DNA of 32,362 nt from positions 1 through 32,362 of the forward strand of contig URLQ01000012.1 in the NCBI GenBank assembly GCA_900548745.1. Direction: 5' to 3'. Source of the DNA: an uncultured Prevotella sp. (GTDB taxonomy: Bacteria > Bacteroidota > Bacteroidia > Bacteroidales > Bacteroidaceae). The position numbers were made by a program, and so were the translations under genes. Shown here in pieces: positions 1 to 8,115 of the stretch; the stretch's first letter is position 1; the number at the start of each line of letters is the position of its first letter. The notes beneath the pieces are model-generated. The model saw only the letters and a list, made by a program, of their open reading frames with translations, made no database searches and was not told the DNA's origin.

Positions 1-15
1 GGTCTAAATATTGTT

Positions 16-1365
16 TCATTTGTTTCTTATTCTCCATTCTTGGGGAAACAGATTGTTGGTTCTGTTTCCGAGGTTCTTCACAAAACCGAGCGGCAGTCCC
101 TTATAGCTCACCAGGACGTAGCCGTGAGGCATACTTCCCGACAGGCTTATCGGCTCACGACGCAAATACGACAAAGCCGTCTCCATGTCTACGTCAGCCA
201 CGGGGAAAGCGTCTGGGGCAAGGCTCAAGGAGAGGGCGAGACTTTCGGAAGGCACGACGTCCTTACCCTTCTGCTCGCCAAGCTCCACTCCGGCATGGAT
301 GACACGGAGCTTGTCAAGCGACGTGTCAAACACATCGCGCCACGTCTTCCCTACCCCAACAACTCTGCCTCCAAGCATCGCCACATCAAAGTTCTCGCCT
401 GCAGAAAGCCATGCGCTCACGGTCTTCGCTCCCTGCACAGCCGGTGCCTTGCCCTGTTTTCCCTTCTTCGCCTTCTTGTCTTTCTTCTTTCCTGTTGATG
501 CCGACATTACCGGGTTGCCGCTTCCGGGCTTTCGCAGCGCTGCCATGAAGAGTCCTTCCGTGCGGGTCTCGCCGGGTATGAAATGACGCATGTCAAGCCT
601 TTCCATATCCCACGTGTCAACGATAAAGTCTACGTTCTCCTCGTCTTCGTGGGCATTGAAGGTGCAGGTGGAATATATGAGCAGGCCACCGTCGCGCAGA
701 CACGGCATAATGTCGGTTATTATCTCACGCTGCAATGCAGCACACTTCCTTACGTTTGCCGTTGACCACTCCCTTACTGCCCCTTCGTCCTTGCGGAACA
801 TTCCTTCGCCGGAGCAAGGCACATCGGCTATTACGACATCAAACTTCAGTCCACTACGCTGATAGTCAATGGCGTAGTTGTTGGTCACTATTACATCGGG
901 ATGGCCGAACTTCTGGATATTCTCCATCAGTATGTTGGCACGCGGACGCATAGGCTCATTGCTCATCAGCAGACTGCCTTCGGGCAACACTCCTCTTACG
1001 GCAGTAGACTTTCCTCCCGGTGCGGCACAAAGGTCCAGCACCCGGAGCGGAGCTGAAAGGTCGGCAAAGCGGCGCACCACGTCTGTTACATACATCGATG
1101 CCGCCTCCTGCACATAGTATGCTCCGGCATGGAGCAGAGGGTCTAAGGTAAACTGCGGACGCGCCTGCAGATAGCGCCCCTCTGAACACCACTCCACCAT
1201 GCCGTCTTCATCGGAAGGCAGAGGCATCGTGGCAGCATCATGCTTGAAAGGATTGAGGCGCACGCTGACCGGTGGCTGCTCCTGCATCCCCCTTAGGAAC
1301 GTGGTCCAAAGCTTCTCGCCAAAGAGCTTGCTCGTATATGTGGAAAATTCTTCTGGTAACGTCAT
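16..1365 (-). CDS. RsmF/NOL1-NOP2-Sun family rRNA (cytosine-C5) methyltransferase
   Basis: This enzyme is predicted to put a methyl group from S-adenosylmethionine on C5 of a cytosine in ribosomal RNA, in the cytoplasm. The 449-residue protein has the SAM-binding motif DLCAAPGGKS at 111-120. Both family cysteines are present: C184 in PCSGEGMF, and C234 in STCTF, normally the nucleophile. A C-terminal region of about 130 residues ends in a PUA-like RsmF segment (SMPHGYVLVSYKGLPLGFVKN). Between the catalytic and C-terminal parts, at roughly residues 290-312, is a lysine-rich low-complexity stretch (KKKDKKAKKGKQGK) that looks like an RNA-binding tail inserted mid-protein. The gene is monocistronic here and reads away from hflX. 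Its upstream region holds the 22-bp repeat array. The family is certain; the exact target cytosine cannot be read from sequence. Confidence 0.92.
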   Translation of the reverse strand: MTLPEEFSTYTSKLFGEKLWTTFLRGMQEQPPVSVRLNPFKHDAATMPLPSDEDGMVEWCSEGRYLQARPQFTLDPLLHAGAYYVQEAASMYVTDVVRRFADLSAPLRVLDLCAAPGGKSTAVRGVLPEGSLLMSNEPMRPRANILMENIQKFGHPDVIVTNNYAIDYQRSGLKFDVVIADVPCSGEGMFRKDEGAVREWSTANVRKCAALQREIITDIMPCLRDGGLLIYSTCTFNAHEDEENVDFIVDTWDMERLDMRHFIPGETRTEGLFMAALRKPGSGNPVMSASTGKKKDKKAKKGKQGKAPAVQGAKTVSAWLSAGENFDVAMLGGRVVGVGKTWRDVFDTSLDKLRVIHAGVELGEQKGKDVVPSESLALSLSLAPDAFPVADVDMETALSYLRREPISLSGSMPHGYVLVSYKGLPLGFVKNLGNRTNNLFPQEWRIRNK

Positions 1366-1418
1366 TTATATAATTTATGTACAAACACTTATGCTATGAT
1401 AATGCTGCTCGCTCCATG

Positions 1419-1516
1419 CAAAGATACGGCTTGTCTTACGTAAAGATACGGCTTATCATACGTAAAGATACGGCTTGTCTTATACAAAGATACAGCTCAT
1501 CACACATGCAAAGGTA
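1419..1516 (-). promoter_or_regulatory. Clustered -7-like boxes upstream of the rRNA methyltransferase
   Basis: On the minus strand the Bacteroidota -7 consensus TAnnTTTG occurs exactly at 1426-1419 (TATCTTTG), 1492-1485 (TATCTTTG) and 1516-1509 (TACCTTTG). Two near-misses ending in TTTA lie at 1448-1441 and 1470-1463. The nearest box lies 53 nt upstream of the methyltransferase start codon. No box has a clear TTTG -33 partner at 19-21 bp, so which of them is used, if any, is uncertain. Confidence 0.4.
1420..1509. repeat. Tandem array of four 22-24-bp repeats (array A)
   Basis: Four head-to-tail units start at 1420, 1442, 1464 and 1486. The first three are exactly 22 bp; the fourth is diverged and 24 bp. 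Units begin AAAGATACGGCTTGTC or a near variant. The junction of units 1 and 2 forms the 8-bp palindrome TTACGTAA (1436-1443), and that of units 2 and 3 contains TACGTAA. The array lies in the 275-bp gap between two diverging genes. There are no spacers between units, so it is not a CRISPR array. Confidence 0.85.
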
Positions 1517-1574
1517 GCGTATTTTCTAAAAAAAGTATGTTTTTTCAATGATAAAGAAATATCTTACATCCTTT

Positions 1575-1608
1575 TTTGCTTAACTTTAATGCCTTTTGCT
1601 TAACTTTG
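1575..1608 (+). promoter_or_regulatory. Promoter of hflX with a duplicated element
   Basis: A -33 TTTG at 1575-1578 and a -7 TAACTTTG at 1601-1608 are separated by 22 bp, close to the Bacteroidota consensus. The start codon of hflX follows 33 nt after the -7 box. The 14-mer TTTTGCTTAACTTT is present twice, at 1574-1587 and 1594-1607, exactly 20 bp apart. The upstream copy carries a degraded -7 (TAACTTTA), suggesting promoter duplication. Confidence 0.65.
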
Positions 1609-1640
1609 CATACATATTTATATGTAATGTCTGAAATTTA

Positions 1641-2897
1641 ATGAAAGAATTTGTAATATCAGAAGTCAAGGCGGAGACCGCTATCCTTGTGGGACTTATA
1701 ACGAAGGAGCAGGACGAAGCCAAGACAAAAGAATATCTTGACGAACTTGAGTTTCTTGCCGACACAGCAGGTGCCGTGACGGTGAAGAGATTCACGCAGA
1801 AAGTGAACGGGCCTAACCAGACCACCTACGTAGGAAAGGGAAAGCTGGAGGAAATAAAACAATATATCCTTGACGAGGAGGACGCAGAAAGGGAAATCGG
1901 CATGGTAATTTTCGACGATGAGCTTTCCGCAAAGCAGATACGCAACATAGAGAACGAGCTGAAAGTGAAAATACTTGACCGTACTTCGCTCATCCTCGAC
2001 ATCTTCGCCATGCGTGCACAGACCGCCAACGCCAAGACACAGGTGGAACTGGCACAGTACAGATACATGCTGCCACGACTGCAAAGGCTGTGGACCCACC
2101 TCGAACGACAGGGTGGAGGCTCAGGATCAGGAGGAGGAAAAGGTAGTGTGGGACTGCGTGGACCTGGTGAGACACAGCTGGAGATGGACCGACGTATCAT
2201 CCTTCAGCGCATGTCGCTCCTTAAGCAACGTCTGGCTGAAATAGACAAGCAGAAGACTACACAGCGCAAGAACCGCGGACGACTTATACGCGTTGCACTC
2301 GTAGGATACACCAACGTCGGAAAGTCTACACTCATGAACCTTATGTCGAAGAGCGAAGTGTTTGCAGAGAACAAGCTCTTTGCCACCCTCGACACCACAG
2401 TACGCAAGGTGGTGGTGGAAAACCTTCCTTTCCTGCTTGCCGACACAGTAGGATTCATACGCAAGCTGCCTACCGACCTTGTGGACTCCTTCAAGAGCAC
2501 ACTCGACGAGGTGCGCGAGGCTGACCTGCTGCTTCATGTCGTGGACATAAGCCACCCCGACTTTGAAGAACAGATAAAGGTCGTGGACAAAACCCTGGCT
2601 GACCTCGGATGCGCCGACAAGCCTTCGATGATTATCTTCAACAAGATTGACGCTTACACATGGGTTGAGAAAGAGGCTGACGACCTCACTCCTAAGACTA
2701 AAGAGAACATCACACTGGAGGAACTGAAGAAGACATGGATGGCAAAGATGGGCGACGACTGTCTGTTTATCTCGGCTAAAGAGAAAACAAACATACAGGA
2801 GATGCGAGACGTCATATACAAAAGAGTAAGAGAACTGCACGTGCAGAAATACCCATACAACGACTTCCTCTACCAGAACTACGAGGAAGAGGAATAA
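1641..2897 (+). CDS. hflX: GTPase HflX (ribosome-associated)
   Basis: HflX is a GTPase that binds the 50S subunit and splits stalled ribosomes, especially after heat stress. The 418-residue protein has the HflX N-terminal domain (about 1-210) with the family motif GLRGPGETQLEMDRR at 171-185, preceded by a glycine-rich linker. The GTPase domain follows: G1 GYTNVGKST at 222-230, G2 FATLDTT around 247-253, G3 DTVG at 268-271 and G4 NKID at 334-337. Length and motif order are normal for the family. The start chosen is the ATG directly after the consensus promoter. The next gene begins 24 nt downstream on the same strand, so the two are probably co-transcribed. Confidence 0.96.
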   Translation: MKEFVISEVKAETAILVGLITKEQDEAKTKEYLDELEFLADTAGAVTVKRFTQKVNGPNQTTYVGKGKLEEIKQYILDEEDAEREIGMVIFDDELSAKQIRNIENELKVKILDRTSLILDIFAMRAQTANAKTQVELAQYRYMLPRLQRLWTHLERQGGGSGSGGGKGSVGLRGPGETQLEMDRRIILQRMSLLKQRLAEIDKQKTTQRKNRGRLIRVALVGYTNVGKSTLMNLMSKSEVFAENKLFATLDTTVRKVVVENLPFLLADTVGFIRKLPTDLVDSFKSTLDEVREADLLLHVVDISHPDFEEQIKVVDKTLADLGCADKPSMIIFNKIDAYTWVEKEADDLTPKTKENITLEELKKTWMAKMGDDCLFISAKEKTNIQEMRDVIYKRVRELHVQKYPYNDFLYQNYEEEE

Positions 2898-2921
2898 CAA
2901 CGGGAAAGAAAGGAAAAAAAT

Positions 2922-4784
2922 ATGCGCACACTTACTTCCGAAGAGATAAAAGCCCTTGAGCAGAACCACTGCATCTCGCAGGACTGGCAGCAGATAACCG
3001 TAAGCGAAGATTTCGCCGCCAGCAACATCTATAACGTGGAGTTTATAGGAAAATGCCAGATAGGAGCCATGAACGGCACCCTCAACAACGACATCGGCAT
3101 CGATGCGCCGGCAGGAATCCACAACGCAAGAATCATAAACTCCACAATCGGCGACAACTGTCTCATAGAGAACATCACTGGCTTTATCTTCAACTGCGAT
3201 ATTAAAGACCGCTGCCTAATAAACAACGTGTCCACGATACAGACAACCGAAGGAACATCCTTCGGACAAGGCAACACCATAAGCGTGCTTAATGAGGCAG
3301 GCGACGGTAACGTGGTGCTCTTCAGTGGACTGACAAGTCAGATTGCAGCCCTCACGGCTCTTCCGCCATGTCTCGGAGAACAGTTTGAAGAAGACGACTC
3401 CTCAATAGAAAAAAGAAGACAGGCAAAGGAAGCCGTAAGAAGAATGGTGATGGAAGAAGTCATGCGCACCATACCCAAACGCTCACTCATAGAAAGCAAC
3501 GTAAGAATACAGAACACTACGGAGATAACAAACTGCTGGATAACGGAAGGCACGGAAATAAGAGGAGCACAGAGGCTAAGCGAATGTACTCTGATGAGCG
3601 AGCCTAACAACACCGTATTTATCGGAGCAGGAGTAATTTGCGACGGCTGCGTCATAACAAGCGGCTCATCGGTAAGCAACAACGTCATCGCCAAGAACTG
3701 CTTCATCGGCGAATGCACAACGCTGACCGACGGATTCTCGGCATCCGACAGCTTATTCTTTGCCAACTCATATCTGGCTAACGGAGAAGCCTGCGCCGCC
3801 TTCTGCGGACCATTCACCGTAAGCCACCATAAGAGCACACTGCTCATCGGAGGTATGCACTCCTTCTATAACGCAGGCTCCAACACCAACTTCAGCAACC
3901 ATGCCTACAAGATGGGACCTATACACTACGGCATCATGGAGCATGGAGCAAAAACCGCCAGTGGCGCACACATCCTTTGGCCTGCACACATAGGAGCCTT
4001 CTCCATGTGCATGGGCAAGATTGCCAATCATCCAGACACGTCGGCAATGCCTTTCTCATACATCATCGGCGATGGAAAGGACACATATATAGTGCCTGGA
4101 AGAAACCTTACCACTGCGGGCACCTACCGCGACATAAACAAATGGCCGAAAAGAGACATACGCCCGAAAGACTGCCGACACAGCATTCTGGACGCCTCAT
4201 GGCTTAACGCCTACAGCGTAGGGAAAATGATAAAGGCGAAGTTTGAACTTGAAAGGATGCTTGACAAGCAAGGCAGATGCGACATCTACGAATGTGCCGA
4301 CGGTTGTCTGATAAAGAAAACATCATTGCACAAGGGCATCTCGCTCTACAGCATGGCTATAAAGATGTTCCTTGCCGGCTTCCTCAATGCCGACAACGTG
4401 GAAAACGACAATGCCACAACTGCATATTCTGAAGACAAATACGCCATAGACCTCTCCGGTCTGCTGATTTCCCAGCAAGATGTGCTGAACATTGTGGAAG
4501 CCATACAGAACGGCGACATTGACAACATTGCCGACCTGAAAGAAGCTCTCGACAAAGCGGCTGCCTTGAAAGAAGAAAACGAGAGATGTCTTGCAGCAAA
4601 CATCGCCGACAGGCTTTACGGTTGGCAGAGTCTTGACCATGAAGACCGACTGGACTTCATCGACAGTTGCAGGCAGGCAAGGCTGCTATGGCTTTCCGGA
4701 ATAAGGAAGGATGCCGAGAAGGAATACGAAATGGGCGACGTTGACAAAGGGTTGCTCAACAATTTCATCTCTAAATTAGTATAA
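2922..4784 (+). CDS. DUF4954 family protein, left-handed beta-helix-like
   Basis: This 620-residue protein resembles the DUF4954 family, which is common in Bacteroidota and has no established function. Residues of about 35-130 and 190-300 carry short repeats of the I-G-x-x-x type (for example IGDNCLIENITGFIFNCDIKD) expected of a left-handed parallel beta-helix, as in hexapeptide acyltransferases and nucleotide-sugar enzymes. The region near 320-410 is rich in His and Gly and could be catalytic. The last 200 residues look alpha-helical, with many acidic residues. There is no signal peptide, so it is probably cytosolic. It lies 24 nt after hflX and 38 nt before the M16 protease. A nucleotidyl- or acyl-transferase role is possible from the fold, but no active site was recognised. 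Confidence 0.72.
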   Translation: MRTLTSEEIKALEQNHCISQDWQQITVSEDFAASNIYNVEFIGKCQIGAMNGTLNNDIGIDAPAGIHNARIINSTIGDNCLIENITGFIFNCDIKDRCLINNVSTIQTTEGTSFGQGNTISVLNEAGDGNVVLFSGLTSQIAALTALPPCLGEQFEEDDSSIEKRRQAKEAVRRMVMEEVMRTIPKRSLIESNVRIQNTTEITNCWITEGTEIRGAQRLSECTLMSEPNNTVFIGAGVICDGCVITSGSSVSNNVIAKNCFIGECTTLTDGFSASDSLFFANSYLANGEACAAFCGPFTVSHHKSTLLIGGMHSFYNAGSNTNFSNHAYKMGPIHYGIMEHGAKTASGAHILWPAHIGAFSMCMGKIANHPDTSAMPFSYIIGDGKDTYIVPGRNLTTAGTYRDINKWPKRDIRPKDCRHSILDASWLNAYSVGKMIKAKFELERMLDKQGRCDIYECADGCLIKKTSLHKGISLYSMAIKMFLAGFLNADNVENDNATTAYSEDKYAIDLSGLLISQQDVLNIVEAIQNGDIDNIADLKEALDKAAALKEENERCLAANIADRLYGWQSLDHEDRLDFIDSCRQARLLWLSGIRKDAEKEYEMGDVDKGLLNNFISKLV

Positions 4785-4822
4785 CATTAAAAATATCATT
4801 TATACAAATAAATCTAATTGGT

Positions 4823-7726
4823 ATGAAACTAAAAACAATGTTAGTTGCTTGTTTCGCTGCCCTCACCTTGGGAGCGCAAGCTAAAGACTACAAGTATGCT
4901 ACCGTGCCGGGCGACCCAATGCATGCCCGCATCTACACACTTGACAACGGTCTGAAGGTTTACCTGTCAGTAAACAACGAGAAACCACGTATCCAGACTT
5001 ACATCGCTGTACGCACTGGTAGCCGCAACGATCCTGCAGAGACGACAGGATTGGCACACTACCTGGAGCACCTTATGTTTAAGGGCTCACAGAAATTCGG
5101 TACCACCGACCATGCTAAGGAGAAACCTTATCTCGATGACATCGAACGCCGCTACGAACACTACCGCAAACTTACCGAACCTGCACAGCGCAGACAGGCT
5201 TATCATGAGATTGACAGTGTTTCGCAGATTGCAGCAAAGTATTTCATCCCAAACGAGTATGACAAGCTAATGTCGGCTATCGGAGCCACCGGCACCAATG
5301 CCTATACAAGCAACGACGTGACTTGCTATGTGGAGAACATACCGTCAAACGAAGTGGAAAACTGGCTCAAGGTGGAGAGCGACCGCTTCCAGAATATGGT
5401 TATCCGCGGTTTCCATACCGAGCTTGAAGCTGTTTATGAGGAGTTCAATATCGGTCTGGCCAAGGACAACCGCAAAGTATGGGAGTCGCTTTACAAGCTG
5501 CTCTACCCTACCCATCCTTACGGAACACAGAGCACCATCGGTACGCAGGAGCACCTGAAGAACCCTTCTATTACAAACATCAAGAACTACTTCCACCGCT
5601 ACTATGTGCCAAACAACACAGCAATCTGTATGGCTGGCGACTTCGACCCGAACAAGGTAATTGCACAGATTGACAAATACTTCGGCTCATGGAAAAAGAG
5701 CGACAACCTCTCTTACCCACAGTATGCACCGGTAAAGGAGCTTACCGCACCACGCGATACAACGGTTATCGGTCAGGAGGCTGCTTTTCTTATGATGGGT
5801 TGGAACTTCCCTGGCGCAGCTTCTGCACAGGTTGACACGCTGAATGTCATCGACAACATCCTTTCCAACGGCAAGGCTGGTCTGTTCGACCTCAACGTAA
5901 ACCAGAAGATGAAGTGCCAGTATGCACAATCGCTGGTCGGAGGAATGAACGAATACTCACAGTTCATGCTCTACGGACAGCCTATGCCGGGACAGACACT
6001 CAAAGACGTACGCGACATAATGCTCGCAGAAATAGAAAAGCTCAAGAAGGGCGAGTTCAGCAATGATCTCCTGCCGTCGGTCATCAACAACCTCAAGCTC
6101 GGCTACAACACCTCGCTCGAAAGCAACGAGTGGCGCGCCAATGAGTTTGTCGACGCCTTCATCAACGGCGAAAAGTGGGAGGACAAGGTTAACTACATCA
6201 ACCGCATCTCCAAGATTACAAAGAAGGAAATCATGGCATTCGCACAAAAACACTTCGGCAACAACTACGCCATAGTATATAAGGAAGAGGGCGTAGACAA
6301 CTCTCAGAAGAAGATTGACAAGCCACAGATTACAGCCATTCCTTCCAACAGAGACCTGCAGAGCAAGTTTGTAACCGAGATTATAAACTCTAAGGTTGAC
6401 CCTATACAGCCACGCTTCGTTGACTTCAACAAGGATCTTACCAAGGGTACTACAAAGAAAGGCCTGCCTGTGCTCTACGTCAAGAACAACACCAACGACC
6501 TGTTCGTGCTGAGCATGCGCTACAACTTCGGCAAGGAAAGCAACAAGTGGCTATCCGTTGCAAAGGACTACCTCGACTACCTCGGCACAAACAAGATGAC
6601 AGCCGAGCAGCTCAAGCAGGAATACTACAAGCTTGCCTGCGACTACAATATAAGCGTCAGCAACGATGAAATCTACGTTAGCCTGAGCGGTCTGAGCGAA
6701 AACATGGCAAAGGCTGTGGCTCTGACCGACAACTTCATGCAGAACGCAAAGGTTGACAAAGAGGCTTACAACCTTTGGGTTGAGAGCGAACTGAAGGCTC
6801 GTCAGGACAACAAGAAGAACCAGGAGTCTAACTTCAGAACTCTTACCGCATACGGAATCTACGGTGACTACAACTCCAGACGCAACAACCCAAGCAGCGA
6901 AGAGCTCAAAAGCTGCAACCCACAACAGCTCACCGACCTGATAAAGAGCCTCAACGGCTACAAGCACGAGCTGCTCTACTACGGACCAATGGAGCTGAAC
7001 CAGTTTACTGCCACAATAGACAAGTGCCACAAGACTCCGAAGACTCTGAACAACGTTCCTGAGGGCAAGCCTTACACAAAACAGCTCACACAGAAGAACG
7101 AGATTCTCATTGCACCTTACAAGGCAAAGAACATCTACATGACGCAGTATCACAACGGCGGCAAACAGTATGATCCGAAGAACGCACCGCTCAACGCCAT
7201 GTTCAACGAATACTTCGGCGGCGGCATGAACACAGTCGTATTCCAGGAGCTGCGCGAGGCTCGCGGACTGGCTTACAGCGCATGGGCAGGCTATTATACT
7301 CCTGAAAAGAAGAACGAACCGGAGTATTTCTGCACCAACATCATATCGCAGAACGACAAGATGATGGACTGCGTACGCACCTTCAACAGCATCATGGACA
7401 CCATTCCACAGTCTGAGAAAGCTTTCGAGATTGCAAAACAGGCTGTCATCAAGCGTCTTGAGGCTCAGCGCACCACCAAAACAAGCATCATCTATGCTTA
7501 TCTCAACGCCCAAAAGCTCGGCATCGACTACGACATAAACAAGGTTATATATGAGGCTCTGCCTAAGATAACTCTGCAGGAATTGGTTAAGTTCACCAAC
7601 GAAAACATCGCCCACAAGCCATTCCGCTATATCATCCTCGGCGATGAGAAGGAACTTGACATGAAGGCATTGGAGAAGATCGGTCCGGTGAAGAGAGTAA
7701 CGACAGAAGAAATCTTTGGTTACTAA
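4823..7726 (+). CDS. Secreted M16 family (pitrilysin/insulinase) zinc metallopeptidase
   Basis: This zinc endopeptidase should act in the periplasm or at the outer membrane. A signal peptide covers residues 1-20 (MKLKTMLVACFAALTLGAQA). The inverted zinc motif HxxEH of the family is HYLEH at 79-83, and the distal zinc-ligand region is ELEAVYEEFNIG near 200. The 967 residues give the usual two M16 half-domains, an active N-terminal one (about 35-460) and a C-terminal one (about 550-960) without the zinc motif. The latter retains the RELREARGLAYS-like segment (FQELREARGLAYSAW). It is the last gene of the rightward set and is followed by a strong intrinsic terminator. Substrate is unknown; similar Bacteroidota proteins have been annotated as peptidases degrading oligopeptides. 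Confidence 0.93.
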   Translation: MKLKTMLVACFAALTLGAQAKDYKYATVPGDPMHARIYTLDNGLKVYLSVNNEKPRIQTYIAVRTGSRNDPAETTGLAHYLEHLMFKGSQKFGTTDHAKEKPYLDDIERRYEHYRKLTEPAQRRQAYHEIDSVSQIAAKYFIPNEYDKLMSAIGATGTNAYTSNDVTCYVENIPSNEVENWLKVESDRFQNMVIRGFHTELEAVYEEFNIGLAKDNRKVWESLYKLLYPTHPYGTQSTIGTQEHLKNPSITNIKNYFHRYYVPNNTAICMAGDFDPNKVIAQIDKYFGSWKKSDNLSYPQYAPVKELTAPRDTTVIGQEAAFLMMGWNFPGAASAQVDTLNVIDNILSNGKAGLFDLNVNQKMKCQYAQSLVGGMNEYSQFMLYGQPMPGQTLKDVRDIMLAEIEKLKKGEFSNDLLPSVINNLKLGYNTSLESNEWRANEFVDAFINGEKWEDKVNYINRISKITKKEIMAFAQKHFGNNYAIVYKEEGVDNSQKKIDKPQITAIPSNRDLQSKFVTEIINSKVDPIQPRFVDFNKDLTKGTTKKGLPVLYVKNNTNDLFVLSMRYNFGKESNKWLSVAKDYLDYLGTNKMTAEQLKQEYYKLACDYNISVSNDEIYVSLSGLSENMAKAVALTDNFMQNAKVDKEAYNLWVESELKARQDNKKNQESNFRTLTAYGIYGDYNSRRNNPSSEELKSCNPQQLTDLIKSLNGYKHELLYYGPMELNQFTATIDKCHKTPKTLNNVPEGKPYTKQLTQKNEILIAPYKAKNIYMTQYHNGGKQYDPKNAPLNAMFNEYFGGGMNTVVFQELREARGLAYSAWAGYYTPEKKNEPEYFCTNIISQNDKMMDCVRTFNSIMDTIPQSEKAFEIAKQAVIKRLEAQRTTKTSIIYAYLNAQKLGIDYDINKVIYEALPKITLQELVKFTNENIAHKPFRYIILGDEKELDMKALEKIGPVKRVTTEEIFGY

Positions 7727-7758
7727 ACCGCTCTATTCATTATAAGACAAACTGAAAG

Positions 7759-7803
7759 CTCTGGCATGAAACGACAAACGATGTCTTCATGCCAGAGTTT
7801 TTT
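7759..7803 (+). terminator. Intrinsic terminator after the M16 peptidase
   Basis: A perfect 12-bp stem (CTCTGGCATGAA at 7759-7770 with TTCATGCCAGAG at 7786-7797) and a 15-nt loop are followed by six T residues (7798-7803). It lies 33 nt after the stop codon of the peptidase and ends the rightward transcription unit. Confidence 0.9.
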
Positions 7804-7873
7804 GTATGGATTAATACAAAAATCGAGTCACAAAACTGCCATAAGACATAACGTCCTTAATATTGTCATTTTT

Positions 7874-7982
7874 AGAAAGTCGGTAACTTTCTCATAGAAA
7901 CTACGTAACTTTCGTATAGAAAGTCGGTAACTTTCTCACAGAATTACGTAACTTTCCCACAGAAAGTCGGTAACTTTCTTTT
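7874..7982. repeat. Tandem array of five ~22-bp repeats (array B)
   Basis: Units begin at 7874, 7896, 7918, 7940 and 7961; four are 22 bp and the fourth 21 bp. Units 1, 3 and 5 are nearly identical (AGAAAGTCGGTAACTTTCT). They are imperfect palindromes, GAAAGT and ACTTTC flanking a 5-bp centre. Units 2 and 4 are a second type with a TACGTAACTTTC core, TTACGTAA being complete in unit 4 (7944-7951). The two types alternate. The array occupies the middle of the 389-bp gap between the peptidase and fumarase. Apart from the two terminators nothing else was recognised in this gap. Confidence 0.88.
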
Positions 7983-8050
7983 TGGACCCCCTAAAGGAGA
8001 CATGACGATTTACACGTTTTCCGGATGAAAAGGACAAAAGAAAAATAAAA

Positions 8051-8096
8051 AAAAGCGGCAAAAGGATTCTTGAGCCAAACAATCCTTTTGCCGCTT
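8051..8096 (-). terminator. Intrinsic terminator of fumarase
   Basis: A perfect 16-bp stem (8053-8068 with 8081-8096) and a 12-nt loop are followed, reading leftward, by a run of T residues opposite the A-rich stretch 8041-8054. It starts 20 nt after the fumarase stop codon. Confidence 0.92.
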
Positions 8097-8115
8097 ATAT
8101 TATATAAGGTGAATC

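Noticed and set aside
1420..1509. Possible CRISPR array
   Set aside because: The 22-bp units are directly adjacent with no unique spacers, and no cas genes are present. The same applies to 7874-7982.
2127..3122. Long antisense open frame (331 codons, minus strand) under hflX
   Set aside because: It lies fully opposite hflX and the start of the DUF4954 gene, which have strong motifs; its translation is Val/Leu/Cys-rich without any recognisable domain, as expected of a shadow frame.
6551..7615. Long antisense open frame (354 codons, minus strand) under the M16 peptidase
   Set aside because: It is opposite a clear metallopeptidase coding region, has no promoter or ribosome-binding sequence, and shows low-complexity Val/Leu composition typical of antisense frames.
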